A stretch of 64,000 bases of DNA from Mesostigma viride (taxonomy: Eukaryota; Streptophyta; Mesostigmatophyceae; Mesostigmatales; Mesostigmataceae), in contig RPFO01000329.1 in assembly GCA_009746045.1 (NCBI GenBank), forward strand, positions 124,001-188,000, read 5' to 3'. The notes beneath the pieces are model-generated. The model was not told the origin of the DNA. It made no database searches and saw nothing but the letters and a program-made list of their open reading frames with translations. Shown piece after piece: positions 34,271-46,400 of this stretch. Position 1 is the stretch's first letter. The number at the start of each line of letters is the position of its first letter. A program made the translations under genes and the position numbers.

Positions 34271-36052
34271 GCGGTTGGTATCGCGTGATTTCCACCGGTT
34301 GTGCGTTGACATGTGTTACTCATGCATTTGCCCCTATATTTGGTAGCACGCGGTTTCGCGTTAGTTAGGTGCAGACAGCTGCATGTAGACAAACATCTTG
34401 TTTAAGTCGGTCCATTAACTGTTCTTGACGCATCATGGTCCAAGTCGACCGACCTGTAGGGACCAGTAGAGCAATTGTCTAGGAGAAAGAGCGTGATCGC
34501 TGCAGAAGCCGCGTGGCAGCCGTGGCTGTACCTGTAGTACGACCTGCATATATATGGATACTGTACTTGGATACTGGGTTGTTTATCAACTCTGGTTTTA
34601 ATTTATTTAGTGTACCTGGTGTTGGCATGCCAACTCAGTGCTAAACTACTTTATGCACAATGATGCAACTTGATGCTATAGTGACGTGCCACGATGTAAC
34701 TTTATTAACTTCACCATTAGTCATGGGGTCAATAGGATTGCTCATTATGCCATGTTAACATGAACCATGGGTTACGTAATAGTGAAAACAGTAATCATGA
34801 TGCTCCACTTGAAGTCTCCAACATGGTCATGTTTGGAATTTTATTGATCATATTCACAATATATGAAAAGAGACAACAAACGTGGAAGCATGGCACGCCG
34901 AGGCCGATAATATATGTGTGAAATATGAAAAGAGACAACATCTTTGGCAAGCATGATCATATTATGCTTGCCAAACATATTAATGATATCGACCATGTCC
35001 AGAAACCATGTTTGCCAATGGTGCATTTAGGATACATTTGAAGCCGTGCAAATGTATCCTAATCCGGTAAAACCACCCCACATCTCATAGATGGAGATGG
35101 AGATGGAGATGGAGATGGAGATCTATGGAGATGGAGATGGAGATGGAGATGGAGATGGAGATGGAATCTATCTGACTTGTTAGCCCGGAGTGGTCGGGTT
35201 GCGGGCGCCACGGCCCGACCCGCTATGCTTGCCGAATCTAGTGACACGCTGTTCCCCGTTCACTGACGGGGGGATGGCGGCATAGCAGCTACCATCAGCG
35301 GCCATACATCACGACTACGTGGGGGTTGCCAGCCTAGACAGTGGCCACCTGGGCGTTCCAGGTATGGCCGCATCTGCATCAATGCTAATCCATGCAGGGC
35401 GTCCCCAACATCTACTGCTCCAATTTTGGTACTTTTGAAATTCCATGCCTGGAGCGCAAAGTTTGCAATATATGTGCCGTTTGTAGCTCTAGCTCTATAA
35501 TAACCTGACCAACCCCGCATTCCTCAAAGTACTTAGCACTTGTTGCCTATTCTCATTATGCGAATCACATGATTAGGATGTGCTTCATGATTGCTATTGC
35601 TCGAGATTCAATTAAGAATGATTGACATCAATAAATGATGAACCAAATAAACCAAATTAGGCCACTTGACAAGTTCATGATCCATTTAAATTGTACAATT
35701 AAGCGATTAATTAATTCATAAATCATACATTACATGGGATACCCCCGTCGACGAGCTAGTGGTACGTACAATGAAACATTTGAGTTTGTAACATGTCTCC
35801 ATGGATATATACATGTATGCTGGACCTCGCGCATCTCAGCCCTCTAAGAAATGTTATTTGAACTCAGGTCTAGATCTAAATATATACATGATCTGGATAA
35901 TATTATACACTTCCTTAAAAGAGCATGAATCGAGCTTTACAATTCAGGACAAGGAACTCGTTTGCAAATCACGGCTGAAAGGCAAGTGCTCACAACGAAG
36001 CACGTGCTCTCAAGGCTGTCCACCTCGTCCAACCAAGCCCGGGCGAGCTGGC
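34271..36052. other. Spacer with small repeats; no gene recognised
   Basis: It includes the hairpin 35028-35061 (TAGGATACATTTG, 8-nt loop, CAAATGTATCCTA), a (GGAGAT)n hexamer microsatellite at 35090-35165, and two AAAAGAGACAACA motifs near 34866 and 34929. A minus-strand 86-codon frame (35260-35520) has no recognisable motif. Confidence 0.5.
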
Positions 36053-39000
36053 CTACTCAACAGGTCTCTTCTTGGCCAAGTTCGTGAGCCGTTTCTCGAC
36101 GTCTGTCGGAATGGTCAAGATGGCCTGGCGATTGTTAGCTGGGTTGACAACAATGGTGTGTTCGAACCCCGCGTCCATGCACAGGTAGCAATTGACCAAG
36201 TTTGGCTGTTCAGCTTGCGCATCGGCGTCCATTTTGAACATCGTCGCCATACCCGGAAATCTGTCCCAGTAGCGCACCCCCACCACCCATTGTCCCTTAC
36301 GGAACAACTCCCTATCGACCTTGCCGTTTCTGTCGGCCACTCGCCTCACGAAAGTAGCGGCCACCTGATAAGGCTCCTGCAAGACTTCCGCTAGCCAATA
36401 TGGATGATCTGGATCGTGGGACTCATCACCAGAGTAGGACTCGACGGCAAAAATGTCTCGCAGCTTCAGTCTCCTTCCCATCATCGTCCTCTCTGCCTGT
36501 AGTCTGTTCAGTCGCGTCCCTGCGTGCCCCCCTTGTCCGTTTGGGTTCCTTTGCACTGGCTCCCCCAGTTTGTGGAGCTTCATCCGAGCACCTCCCACAT
36601 TCCAGCCGTCCATGTCGGTCCACTCCTTTCGACAATCCCACCACCTTTCCTCGGCGCACGCACCGCCACAATAGCAGGAATACTGGCGCAGCATTAAGCG
36701 CGTCACATTCGACTTGTCCATGCGCCACCAGTGCGCCTTCTTCACTCCTTTGATTTCGCCGCGCCCTGGGCTGTAAGGAAGCACCTGCGCGTCGAAGACA
36801 AGATTTGCACAAGGGAAAGTTGAAGTTACGAGACCATCGAGCTAGTTGTGTTTTATTAAGCACTCCTGATCGCCAGGACTCCAAGAACGCCCTAGAAACG
36901 ACGGCCGGCGTAACTATTCCCTGAACGAGGACTGTACACTTAATTACCTCGGGGAACTCGAAGAAGTTACGCCTGGTCGTTGTGGTCCCGCCCACCGCCC
37001 CCGACGCCAGATTCTCCACCAACTGGGCGGCCGTCTGTTTGTCCTGGTTCTCTTCCCTGATGTGCCACCTCCTCAACATGCACTTCACAGTCCCACCAGC
37101 TCCATCCACCTCCCCCTTTCCGTGCTGCTCCCCAAAGTAATTCCACTCAAATGACTCCAGGTGCGGATCCTCCGTCAGCAGCCGGGCCACTTCCGCGATC
37201 ACATTCCTTGACTTGAACTGCATGGAGCAATTGTCCGACCACCCAATGAAGCGCTTCACCTCTACCCCTTCTGACCGTAGTGTCGCCAGGATTTTGAGGA
37301 TAGCAAAACGGAGGGCCCGCCCGTCCCTTTTCATTCCGCCCTGTCCGATGAAGTGAAACTCCCTTCTCACGACCTTTCCCGACGCTGGATCCAAGTAGCG
37401 CACGATCCAGGGCATAAGGACGAATGTGACTGGATGCCAATACTGTGCTTGGAGATTGTGATAGGTGTAAGACTGGTAGTTCTCGGCGTAATCTGTGTGG
37501 CATACAAGGTCCCCCACCCGCATCCTTGAGAGACATTCCTTGGAGGCGTCCGCTTGCCACCACGCGTTGAAGCAATGCTGGATGAAGTCCGGCCACTTGT
37601 CCACAATTGCCTCCTTTAGCTCCGTTGGTGTGGACTTGACGTCGACTTGCGTCAATCGCTGCCCACCAGCCTTTGCGATCTCGTCACAGTCGTCCTGCAT
37701 ATGCGCAGTGTGCACATACAGAAAAGACATCAACTTCGACCCACCAATGACCTGTAGAAAGAAAAAAGACAGGACCTCAGGAAAAATTGAAAAAGAAACG
37801 CCTTGGGGCGCAACCACTCCACTAAAAATTACCTCTGGCCCAAGAACTTCAGGAAACATTGCAAAAGAAACGCCTTGGGGCGCAACCACTCCACTAAAAA
37901 TTACCTCTGGCCCAAGAACCGCACCCGGCGGCACATCCTGCATCTCGTATCTGGTCCATGAAATCAGGTGGTTGGAAGCCTCCTCCCGTTCGCATAACAT
38001 GAAGTTCCGAATTCCACACTTGGGAGCCAGGCAAGTGCCCAACACACAAGCCTTACGCCGGATCGAGCAAACCCCCAACTCCTCGCCCAGGTCATGATCG
38101 GGCACCCCTTCCTCGTCGTCCAGCACCCTCCCATGCATGGGCAGATCCTCAAGTTCGCCCTGAAAAGGCTGAACCTGCGGCCGCGACGACCCCACAGACG
38201 ACCTCGAACCTCCCCCCTCCCTCATCCCCTCCACCTCACAAGTAAACTTGTTCACCCACTCTGTCGTGTGAGTGGCTTTGAAAATGGAACATGTGGGCAC
38301 GGACGACCCCACGTCGAGCTGGCTACCATGATCGCACGCGTGGCATTCAGGTCCGCACTCGCATCTGGCATGAAAAGTTGCACGAAATTTGGCCAACCCC
38401 CCAACCATGGACTGCATGGTAGTGTGGTGCTGGCATGCGCACAAGTTCCGCATTTTCCACCGCCCCTTGACGCATGCGGGCATATGCTTGCAAAAAGTAG
38501 TGTATCCCACATGAACTGTGCTCTTCTGATTCGTGCGTAGCATTGACATCCCTGCCTCCGTCTCCAAAATCACCTGATTTCCCCCCCTCACACCCTCCTC
38601 TCCCTCCCCCCCCCCCCCTCCCTACTGTCCATCCGCCGCGGTGGCTTCAACTCCGGATGGCGGGAAATGAACACTTCGTAAATCTTCGACTTGGAGACAG
38701 TATAGTAGCGCGCACCCTCCGAAAACGCTAGTGTATGTTTGTAATCCTTTCTGGTCCATTCACAATGAACATCCTTCATGTTCGGAGACGCCCGCGTCAA
38801 GTTATCATCCCTCCAGCACGCTTGTATCAGGGCAATGACTTCCGTCGGAAGCTCGTCTTTCCTCCTCCTCCTCTCTGGCGCACTCATCAAAAGGTCGTCC
38901 TCCCCTTCTTCCATTCCATCCCTGTGACCCCGAACAGTTGCGACAAAGCGCCTGTCAATCCCGAACGCGCGCTCCACAATCCTGTCCGGGACGCCCTCCA

Positions 39001-39403
39001 TTGCCTTCGTAACAAGTCCACACAAGGCCCACCTAAGCCCACGATCCTTCTCAGATGTTCCCAAGTCGCCAAAAGCCTTCTTGATGTTATCCCGAAGAGA
39101 TTCCGCCCAATTTTCAGGAAGCCCGCCGTCACAGTTCTTCCTCTTCTTAATGCCGTTGCTCTCCGCCACCATGGCATTTAGTCTTGAAGCTGCGCAAGAC
39201 AGAACCTCCGCGCTCATCTCTGGCGTCCTGTGGTTGTTTGCTTTCACGCGTTCCGCCATGATAGGAAAGATGTCATTGGCAATTTTGTACCCCTTGTTCT
39301 CGATGTACTTGTCGCTCCAGAGACCGCGAAGTGCAGGCTCCCGGTCGTCATTGGACAAGGGACGCGAACCGTCGGAAACGGCCCCCCGCCCCGATCGCGC
39401 CAT
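36053..39403 (-). CDS. DDE-type transposase, spliced, family unnamed
   Basis: Minus strand. Exon 1 starts at ATG 39403 and ends near 38626 (donor not resolved). Exons 38573-37905, 37751-36948 and 36784-36053 are phase 0 with clear GT-AG sites (GAG|GTAATT, ACAG|GTC, GCAG|GTG), giving about 1,000 aa. Exon 1 is a charged N-terminal region ending in YTVSKSKIYEVFISRHPELK. Exon 2 has cysteine/histidine clusters (LCACQHH, CECGPECHACDH). Exon 3 carries the likely RNase-H-fold core: HTDYAENYQ (first Asp), GWSDNCSMQFKSR (second Asp) and FGEQHGKGEVDGAGGTVK (third acidic residue). These motifs match a family of uncharacterised animal and protist transposases known to me by the 'HGKG..DG.GGTVKR' box. Exon 4 has a Tyr/Trp-rich C-terminal domain (HPYWLAEVLQEP, WVVGVRYWDR). 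No internal stop was seen, so the gene may be intact. Confidence 0.7.
37762..37905 (-). repeat. 72-bp tandem duplication spanning a 5' splice site
   Basis: Two adjacent 72-bp copies (37905-37834 and 37833-37762) each contain CCAGAG|GTAATTTTTAG. The duplication therefore creates two identical donors exactly 24 codons apart in the same phase in the transposase gene. Confidence 0.85.
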
Positions 39404-39548
39404 CAGACTTTGGTCAGACGGCAGCTGATTTTTTTCGCCTCTTAATCCCGCGGCACCGAAAGCCCTGAGGATGAGTAATGATAAATAATCACCATTAAAG
39501 ACACGACGAAAACGATGGGCATCAAACAAGAACGACAAGCGTCATTAA

Positions 39549-40103
39549 TAACGCCGGCCGGCGCAACTGGATACATGTAAACCATACAAAAGTGATTTTA
39601 TGAAACACATACAGTTTGTCATTAATAACGACGGCCGGCGTAACTCGGGCGCAATTAAAAACCATTAAGAAGCAACTCAGGATATGCAGGCAGAAATCCT
39701 TCAGGTGTAAAAAAGATGTACAAACACACTTTTGGTAATGGGGCCTGATTGCGCAACTGCAAGATACCATTGGAAACGCCGGCCGGCGCAACTGGATGCA
39801 TGTACATAAACCATACAAAAGTGATTTGCACAAAACCCCTACAATTTGTCATGAGTAACGACGGCCGGCGTAACTCGGTTGCATTTGAAAACCACAAAGA
39901 AGCAACTCAGGTAGTGAAGGCGGAAATCCCAGAGGTGATAAAATGTTTACCAACACAAAATGTTGATAAGCGTGCAAGCTTTTGCAAGTGCGCGCAAGAT
40001 ACCATTGGAAACGCCGGCCGGCGCAACTGGAACACCAAAACAAAAAACTTGATTTGCACGAAACCCATTCAGTTCGTCATGGATAACGACGGCCGGCGCA
40101 ACT
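39549..40103. repeat. Array of palindromic CCGGCCGG motifs, likely transposon subterminal repeats
   Basis: Six copies of AACGMCGGCCGGCGYAACT (near 39549, 39627, 39774, 39857, 40009 and 40084) lie in a 225- to 235-bp tandem unit present about 2.5 times. Two forms alternate: ACGCCGGCCGGCGCAACTGG and ACGACGGCCGGCGTAACTCG. A seventh copy lies inside intron 3 of the transposase (36899-36914). They lie immediately upstream of the transposase start, where subterminal binding sites would be expected. Confidence 0.8.
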
Positions 40104-40399
40104 TCATGGCACTCACCACTTTCACCAAATGCCATGTCGCCATTATATTGAGGAAAGCGAAGTATGCCCACTTGAAGCTGTGGTCTGCAGAACATTGACA
40201 CAAAATATGCATGGTATTTCAAGCAATGAATGCTATGTGTCAGGCATCAATGTCTTTATTGTATCCAAATGTGGTTAGGACGGAGGTTTACATTGGTTGC
40301 TATTTTAAGACAATGGCGTATAACCAAACATTGCACACACTCAAGAGTGTACTTATGCTGAACTGGAAAGGAACATTAAACCCCAATAAGGTAGATATT

Positions 40400-40565
40400 T
40401 TTCTTTTACATTTTAATTTTTTATATACTACTTTATATAATATTATATTATATTATATTATATTATGCTATATTATGTTATATGAAATAACATTAAAATT
40501 AACATAAAATTAAAATTATATATTAATTATAGTATATTATATAATTTATATTATATATTATATTC
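40400..40565. repeat. AT-rich (TATTA/TATAT) low-complexity tract
   Basis: Runs of ATATT and TTATA with almost no G or C; no coding potential. Confidence 0.9.
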
Positions 40566-42417
40566 ACGATGCTCTGTGTATTAATGACATATCAGACACA
40601 CCTACATCACATCGCCTTGATGTTTCCGTTGTATGGGTCCGGTCGGGCGTTGGTAGCTGGTCGACAACAATTCTACATTTCCTAAAAAAAAATGCGACCG
40701 TGCCTACATTCGAAGGCGCGCTGTGGCTGACCTGAACTATCGGTGAACACCTCGGCGTCACTTGACCGGCCTAGGTTGACATTTCGGCAGAGTAACGCTG
40801 CTTAAAGGATCCTTGCGTAGTTCGCGCGATTTGGCTCTTTATATATGTTTTTGGAGACGACGAGCAAGCATCCGATTGGTCAGCCAATTCCTGTCCAGTC
40901 CTCGGACAGTGTCCAATCCGGTGCTTGGGATCCAGAAAACGTGCTCGAGCCTGGCCACTCTGTCGCGGGCGCCGCGCTAGTGGCGTCGCGCCCAAACCTG
41001 ACCAGGCCATAGGAAAGGGCGGGGGCGAATGCAAGAATTATTGTTATATCCTGACCTGTCCTGGGGAAGGTCCGGGGCGAATGCAAGAATTAATATACCT
41101 GCGTATGCAACCAACACGGCCGATCCACATACATAATCCGACTGAGCTGGACGGTACGGACCAAATTTCGGTGCAAATTGAGGCCCAAAAGCTATGTCGG
41201 CATGGTGCGCGCACCCCTTGCGGTAGGGGCCATGGCGACTGCCTTTAGACGAAACGTGACAAATCTGGCACGCGGAAAGCAGAAATGCTCGATTGTTGGA
41301 GAAAATTAGTTACTGATTCTAATTTATGGCGGGATGGTTGCGATCTATAATGTCGCGGGCTTTTTTTCTTTGCCATCGGCAGGGGGGGTCCGGCCTGAAT
41401 TTCTGTCGGGATGAATAAAGTATATTGGATGCCTGCCGGGTTGATTGTCGATTGTTGCCAGTTTTGATGGTCGTAAGGAAAGCTAGTTTAATGATGTTTC
41501 TAAAGCCGTAAAAATTCCCGCTGCTATCTTTACCTTTCCCGTCATTTTGCGGTAAGATAACATTAGCCCTGCGCGATGCGTACTGCCCAACCACTCCATG
41601 AAAGGGTGGACTTTCTTGTGCGCCTGGGCACGAATAAATGCCCGTTATGGTACGTTCTTGTGTTAAACGTCTTAAGCTTGCGTTTTCCTGCTTTCTTACC
41701 TCGTTGAGCGTAAGCTTTTTGCCTTCTTTCCGGCCAGATGCAGCCAGAAAGTTGCGGGTCCTGGCGCTGCATCGCTGGATTCCTGGGTGTCTTTTAGCTA
41801 GTTAATCGTCTGTGACGTGGCTGGCTTTCTGCAGCGCGTGGCCCGCAACCTGTCGGGAAGGTGTAATGCTTTTATTTCCATGCTTCTCTGAAATTTCTTT
41901 TGCTTTATAGACAGTTGTGTTCGAGGAAATTCACGCGGTCTTCCTAAGCAGCGGCATCATTTTCCCCAGACACTGACGAGCTGGCACCTGTCTCCTAAAG
42001 AGAGCGGCTCGTGCTTGTTAGAAAGGAGGCAGTGTGCATTTTGCGGGACACAATGCTTTGGTGGCACATGCGTCAGGTAGGCTGTTCCAATGGTCTCTTC
42101 ACCTTTCCCACTGAGTAAATGTTAGCATTTGTCATGCTAACCAGAGCAGCTAGCCACAGGTTGGCTGGATAAAAAGTCAGCTTATTTTCTCTTTATATAC
42201 TGCGTGTGTGGTCCTCCACGTGTCCGGCTTGTTGGGCATTTTGGAAGAGGGTTTATAATGTGTTGTTGGGTGGAACAACTTGGTTGTTGGCACAAAATCA
42301 CACATTATTAGCCTGAGATAGGCATGACATATGCTGCTCAGGCGTGTCGTCCTACCAGCCTTGTTGTTAAGGGTAGACTCACAAGGCTGGCTGTGCCGAT
42401 GGAGGGGTGGGGCGTGC
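40566..42417. other. Spacer; no gene recognised
   Basis: No frame carries a motif. A short direct duplication GGGGCGAATGCAAGAATTA occurs at about 41021 and 41068. Nothing else stands out. Confidence 0.5.
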
Positions 42418-43190
42418 TAGCCCCCCCCACACCCACGCATGCATGCTAGCCCACCCCCACACCCACGCATGCATGCTAGCCCCGGCCCCGGCCCCCCCAC
42501 ACCCACGCATGCATGCTAGCCCCCCCCACACCCACGCATGCATGCTAGCCCACACTCACACCCACGCATGCATGCTAGCCCACCCCCACACCCACGCATG
42601 CATGCTAGCCCCCCCACACACCCACGCATGCATGCCAGCCCCCCCACACACCCACGCATGCATGACCGCCCCCCCCACACCCACGCATGCATGCTAGCCC
42701 ACCCCCACACCCACGCATGCATGCTAGCCCCCCCACACACCCACGCATGGATGCCAGCCCCCACACACACCCACGCATGCATGACAGCCCCCCCACACAC
42801 CCACGCATGCATGCTAGCCCCCCACACACACCCACGCATGCATGCCAGCCCCCATACACACCCACGCATGCATGCCAGCCCCCCCCACACTTACGCATGC
42901 ATGCTAGCCCCCCACACACACCCACGCATGCATGCCAGCCCCCCCCACACCCACGCATGCATGCCAGCCCCCCCCACACTTACGCATGCATGCTAGCCCC
43001 CCACACACACCCACGCATGCATGCCAGCCCCCCCCCACACCCACGCATGCAGGCTAGCCCAACCCCACACCCACGCATGCATGCCAGCCCACCCCCACAC
43101 CCACACGTGCATGCCAGCCCACCCCCACACCCACGCATGCATGCCAGCCCACCCCCACACCCACGCGTGCATGCCAGCCCACCCCTAGCT
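42418..43190. repeat. ~29-bp minisatellite with GCATGCATGC core
   Basis: Unit: ACACCCACGCATGCATGC then TAGCCCACCCC or CAGCCCCCCC, about 26 copies. The GCATGCATGC core is self-complementary. Frames on both strands remain open (HPRMHASP, ACMRGC) and are artefacts. Confidence 0.95.
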
Positions 43191-43459
43191 TGAGCGTGCT
43201 TGTAAAGTTTTTGCATGGTTTATTAAAATGAGTGGAATATGTATTTATTGCATTAAATGTTAATTTTATTGATCATGAATGAAAATGGTCAACATTGCCG
43301 AAGTGCCCCTAAATTGCTCAATATTGTGTGCTCAAGAATTCAATGAGGATTGTCATCATGGAAACCCGCACAAATTCACGATTCCGGGCATGCATGTGAA
43401 AGTATCAAGAACAATTTTCAATTAAGAATGGTATCTCATTGTTCCATGAATCAATATGA

Positions 43460-46400
43460 CTCCATGTACGTAGACAAGCCATGATGACCCCATGGGAGCC
43501 TGAATCCTCATCATTAAATACATAAATGCCACCCATGTACGTAGACGGGCCATGATGACACCAATGGAGCCTGAATCCTCATCATTAATTACATAAATGC
43601 CAACCATGTACATACACGGGCAATGATGACACCATGGGAGCCTGAATCCTCATCATTAATTACATAAATGCCAACCATGTACGTAGGCCAGCCATGATGA
43701 CACTGTGGGAGCCTGAATCCTCATCATTAATTTCATACATGCCAACAACACGTAGACGGGCCATAATGACACCACGGGAGCCTGAATCCTGATCATTTTT
43801 TTTTCTTTGACATCCATGTACGTAGGCCAGCCATGATGACACCATGGGAGCCTGAATCCTCATCATTTTTTTTCTGAGACATCCATGTACGTAGGCCAGC
43901 CATGATGACACCATGGGAGCCTGAATCCTCATCATTTTTTTTCTGAGACATCCATGTACGTAGGCCAGCCATGATGACACCATGGGAGCCTGAATCCTCA
44001 TCATTAAATACATACATGCCATCCATGTACGTAGACAGGCCATGACATCTGACACCATGGGAGCCTGAATCCTCATCATTTACTATTCCTTGACATCCAT
44101 GTACGTAGACGGGCCATGATGACACCATGGGAGCCTGAATCCTCTTCATTTTTTTTTCTTTGACATCCATGTACATACGTAGGCCAGCCATGATGACACC
44201 AATGGAGCCTGAATCCTCATCATTAATTACATACATAAATGCCATGATCATCAATGACCCCATGGGAGCCTGAATCCTCATCATTAAATACATAAATGCC
44301 ACGGTCCATGTACGTAGACGGGCCATGATGACACCAATGGAGCCTGAATCCTCATCATTAATTACATAAATGCCAACCATGTACATACACGGGCAATGAT
44401 GACACCATGGGAGCCTGAATCCTCATCATTAATTACATAAATGCCAACCATGTACGTAGGCCAGCCATGATGACACTATGGGAGCCTGAATCCTCATCAT
44501 TCATTTCATACATGCCAACAACACGTAGACGGGCCATAATGACACCACGGGAGCCTGAATCCTCATCATTTTTTTTTCTTTGACATCCATGTACGTAGGC
44601 CAGCCATGATGACACCATGGGAGCCTGAATCCTCATCATTTTTTTTCTGAGACATCCATGTACGTAGGCCAGCCATGATGACACCATGGGAGCCTGAATC
44701 CTCATCATTAAATACATACATGCCATCCATGTACGTAGACAGGCCATGATGACACCATGGGAGCCTGAATCCTCATCATTTACTATTCCTTGACATCCAT
44801 GTACGTAGACGGGCCATGATGACACCATGGGAGCCTGAATCCTCATCATTTTTTTTTCTTTGACATCCATGTACATACGTAGGCCAGCCATGATGACACC
44901 AATGGAGCCTGAATTCTCATCATTAATTACATACATGCCATCCATGTACGTAGACAGGCCATGACATCTGACACCATGGGAGCCTGAATCCTCATCATTT
45001 ACTATTCCTTGACATCCATGTACGTAGACGGGCCATGATGACACCATGGGAGCCTGAATCCTCATCATTTTTTTTTCTTTGACATCCATGTACATACGTA
45101 GGCCAGCCATGATGACACCAATGGAGCCTGAATCCTCATCATTAATTACATACATAAATGCCAACCATGTACATACACGGGCAATGATGACACCAATGGA
45201 GCCTGAATCCTCATCATTAATTACATAAATGGCAACCATGTACATACACGGGCAATGATGACACCATGGGAGCCTGAATCCTCATCATTTTTTTTTTCTT
45301 TGACATCCATGTACATACGTAGGCCAGCCATGATGACACCAATGGAGCCTGAATCCTCATCATTAATTACATACATGCCATCCATGTACGTAGACAAGCC
45401 ATGATGACCCCATGGGAGCCTGAATCCTCATCATTAATTACATACATGCCATCCATGTACGTAGACAGGCCATGATGACACCATGGGAGCCTGAATCCTC
45501 ATCATTTACTATTCCTTGACATCCATGTACGTAGGCCAGCCATGGAGACACCATGGGAGCCTGAATCCTCCTCATTAATTACATAAATGCCAACCATGTA
45601 CGTAGACAAGCCATGATGACCCCATGGGAGCCTGAATCCTCATCATTAATTACATAAATGCCATCCATGTACGTAGACGGGCCATGATGACACCATGGGA
45701 GCCTGAATCCTCATCATTTACTATTCCTTGACATCCATGTACGTAGGCCAGCCATGGAGACACCATGGGAGCCTGAATCCTCCTCATTAATTACATAAAT
45801 GCCAACCATGTACGTAGACAAGCCATGATGACCCCATGGGAGCCTGAATCCTCATCATTAATTACATAAATGCCATCCATGTAAGTAGACGGGCCATGAT
45901 GACACCATGGGAGCCTGAATCCTCCTCATTAATTACATAAATGCCAACCATGTACGTAGACAAGCCATGATGACACCATGGGAGCCTGAATCCTCATCAT
46001 TAATTACATAAATGCCATCCATGTACGTAGACGGGCCATGATGACACCATGGGAGCCTGAATCCTCATCATTAATTACATAAATGCCAACCATGTACGTA
46101 GGCCAGCCATGGAGACACCATGGGAGCCTGAATCCTCATCATTAATTACATACATGCCAACAATGTAGGTAGACAAGCCATGATGACACCATGGGAGCCT
46201 GAATCCTCATCATTTATTTTATGAGACATCCATGTACGTAGGCCAGCCATGATGACACCATGGGAGCCTGAATCCTCATCATTTCTTTTTCTTTGACATC
46301 CATGTACGTAGGCCAGCCATGATGACACCATGGGAGCCTGAATCCTCCTCATTAATTACATACATGCCATCCATGTACGTAGACGGGCCATGATGACACC

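Noticed and set aside
36426-38591. Single 721-aa uninterrupted transposase ORF
   Set aside because: Reads through two clear introns (GAG|GTAATT...ACAG and GAG|GTAATT...GCAG) that happen to lack stops, and leaves the proper C-terminal exon frame.
42407-43193. Cys- or His-rich proteins on both strands (ACMRGC, HPRMHASP repeats)
   Set aside because: Frames of the 29-bp minisatellite; both strands equally open.
44433-45245. 270-aa minus-strand ORF in the satellite, also at 62457-63269
   Set aside because: Successive units are read in different frames (INDEDSGS versus MMRIQAP), so there is no conserved protein repeat; absence of stops is incidental.
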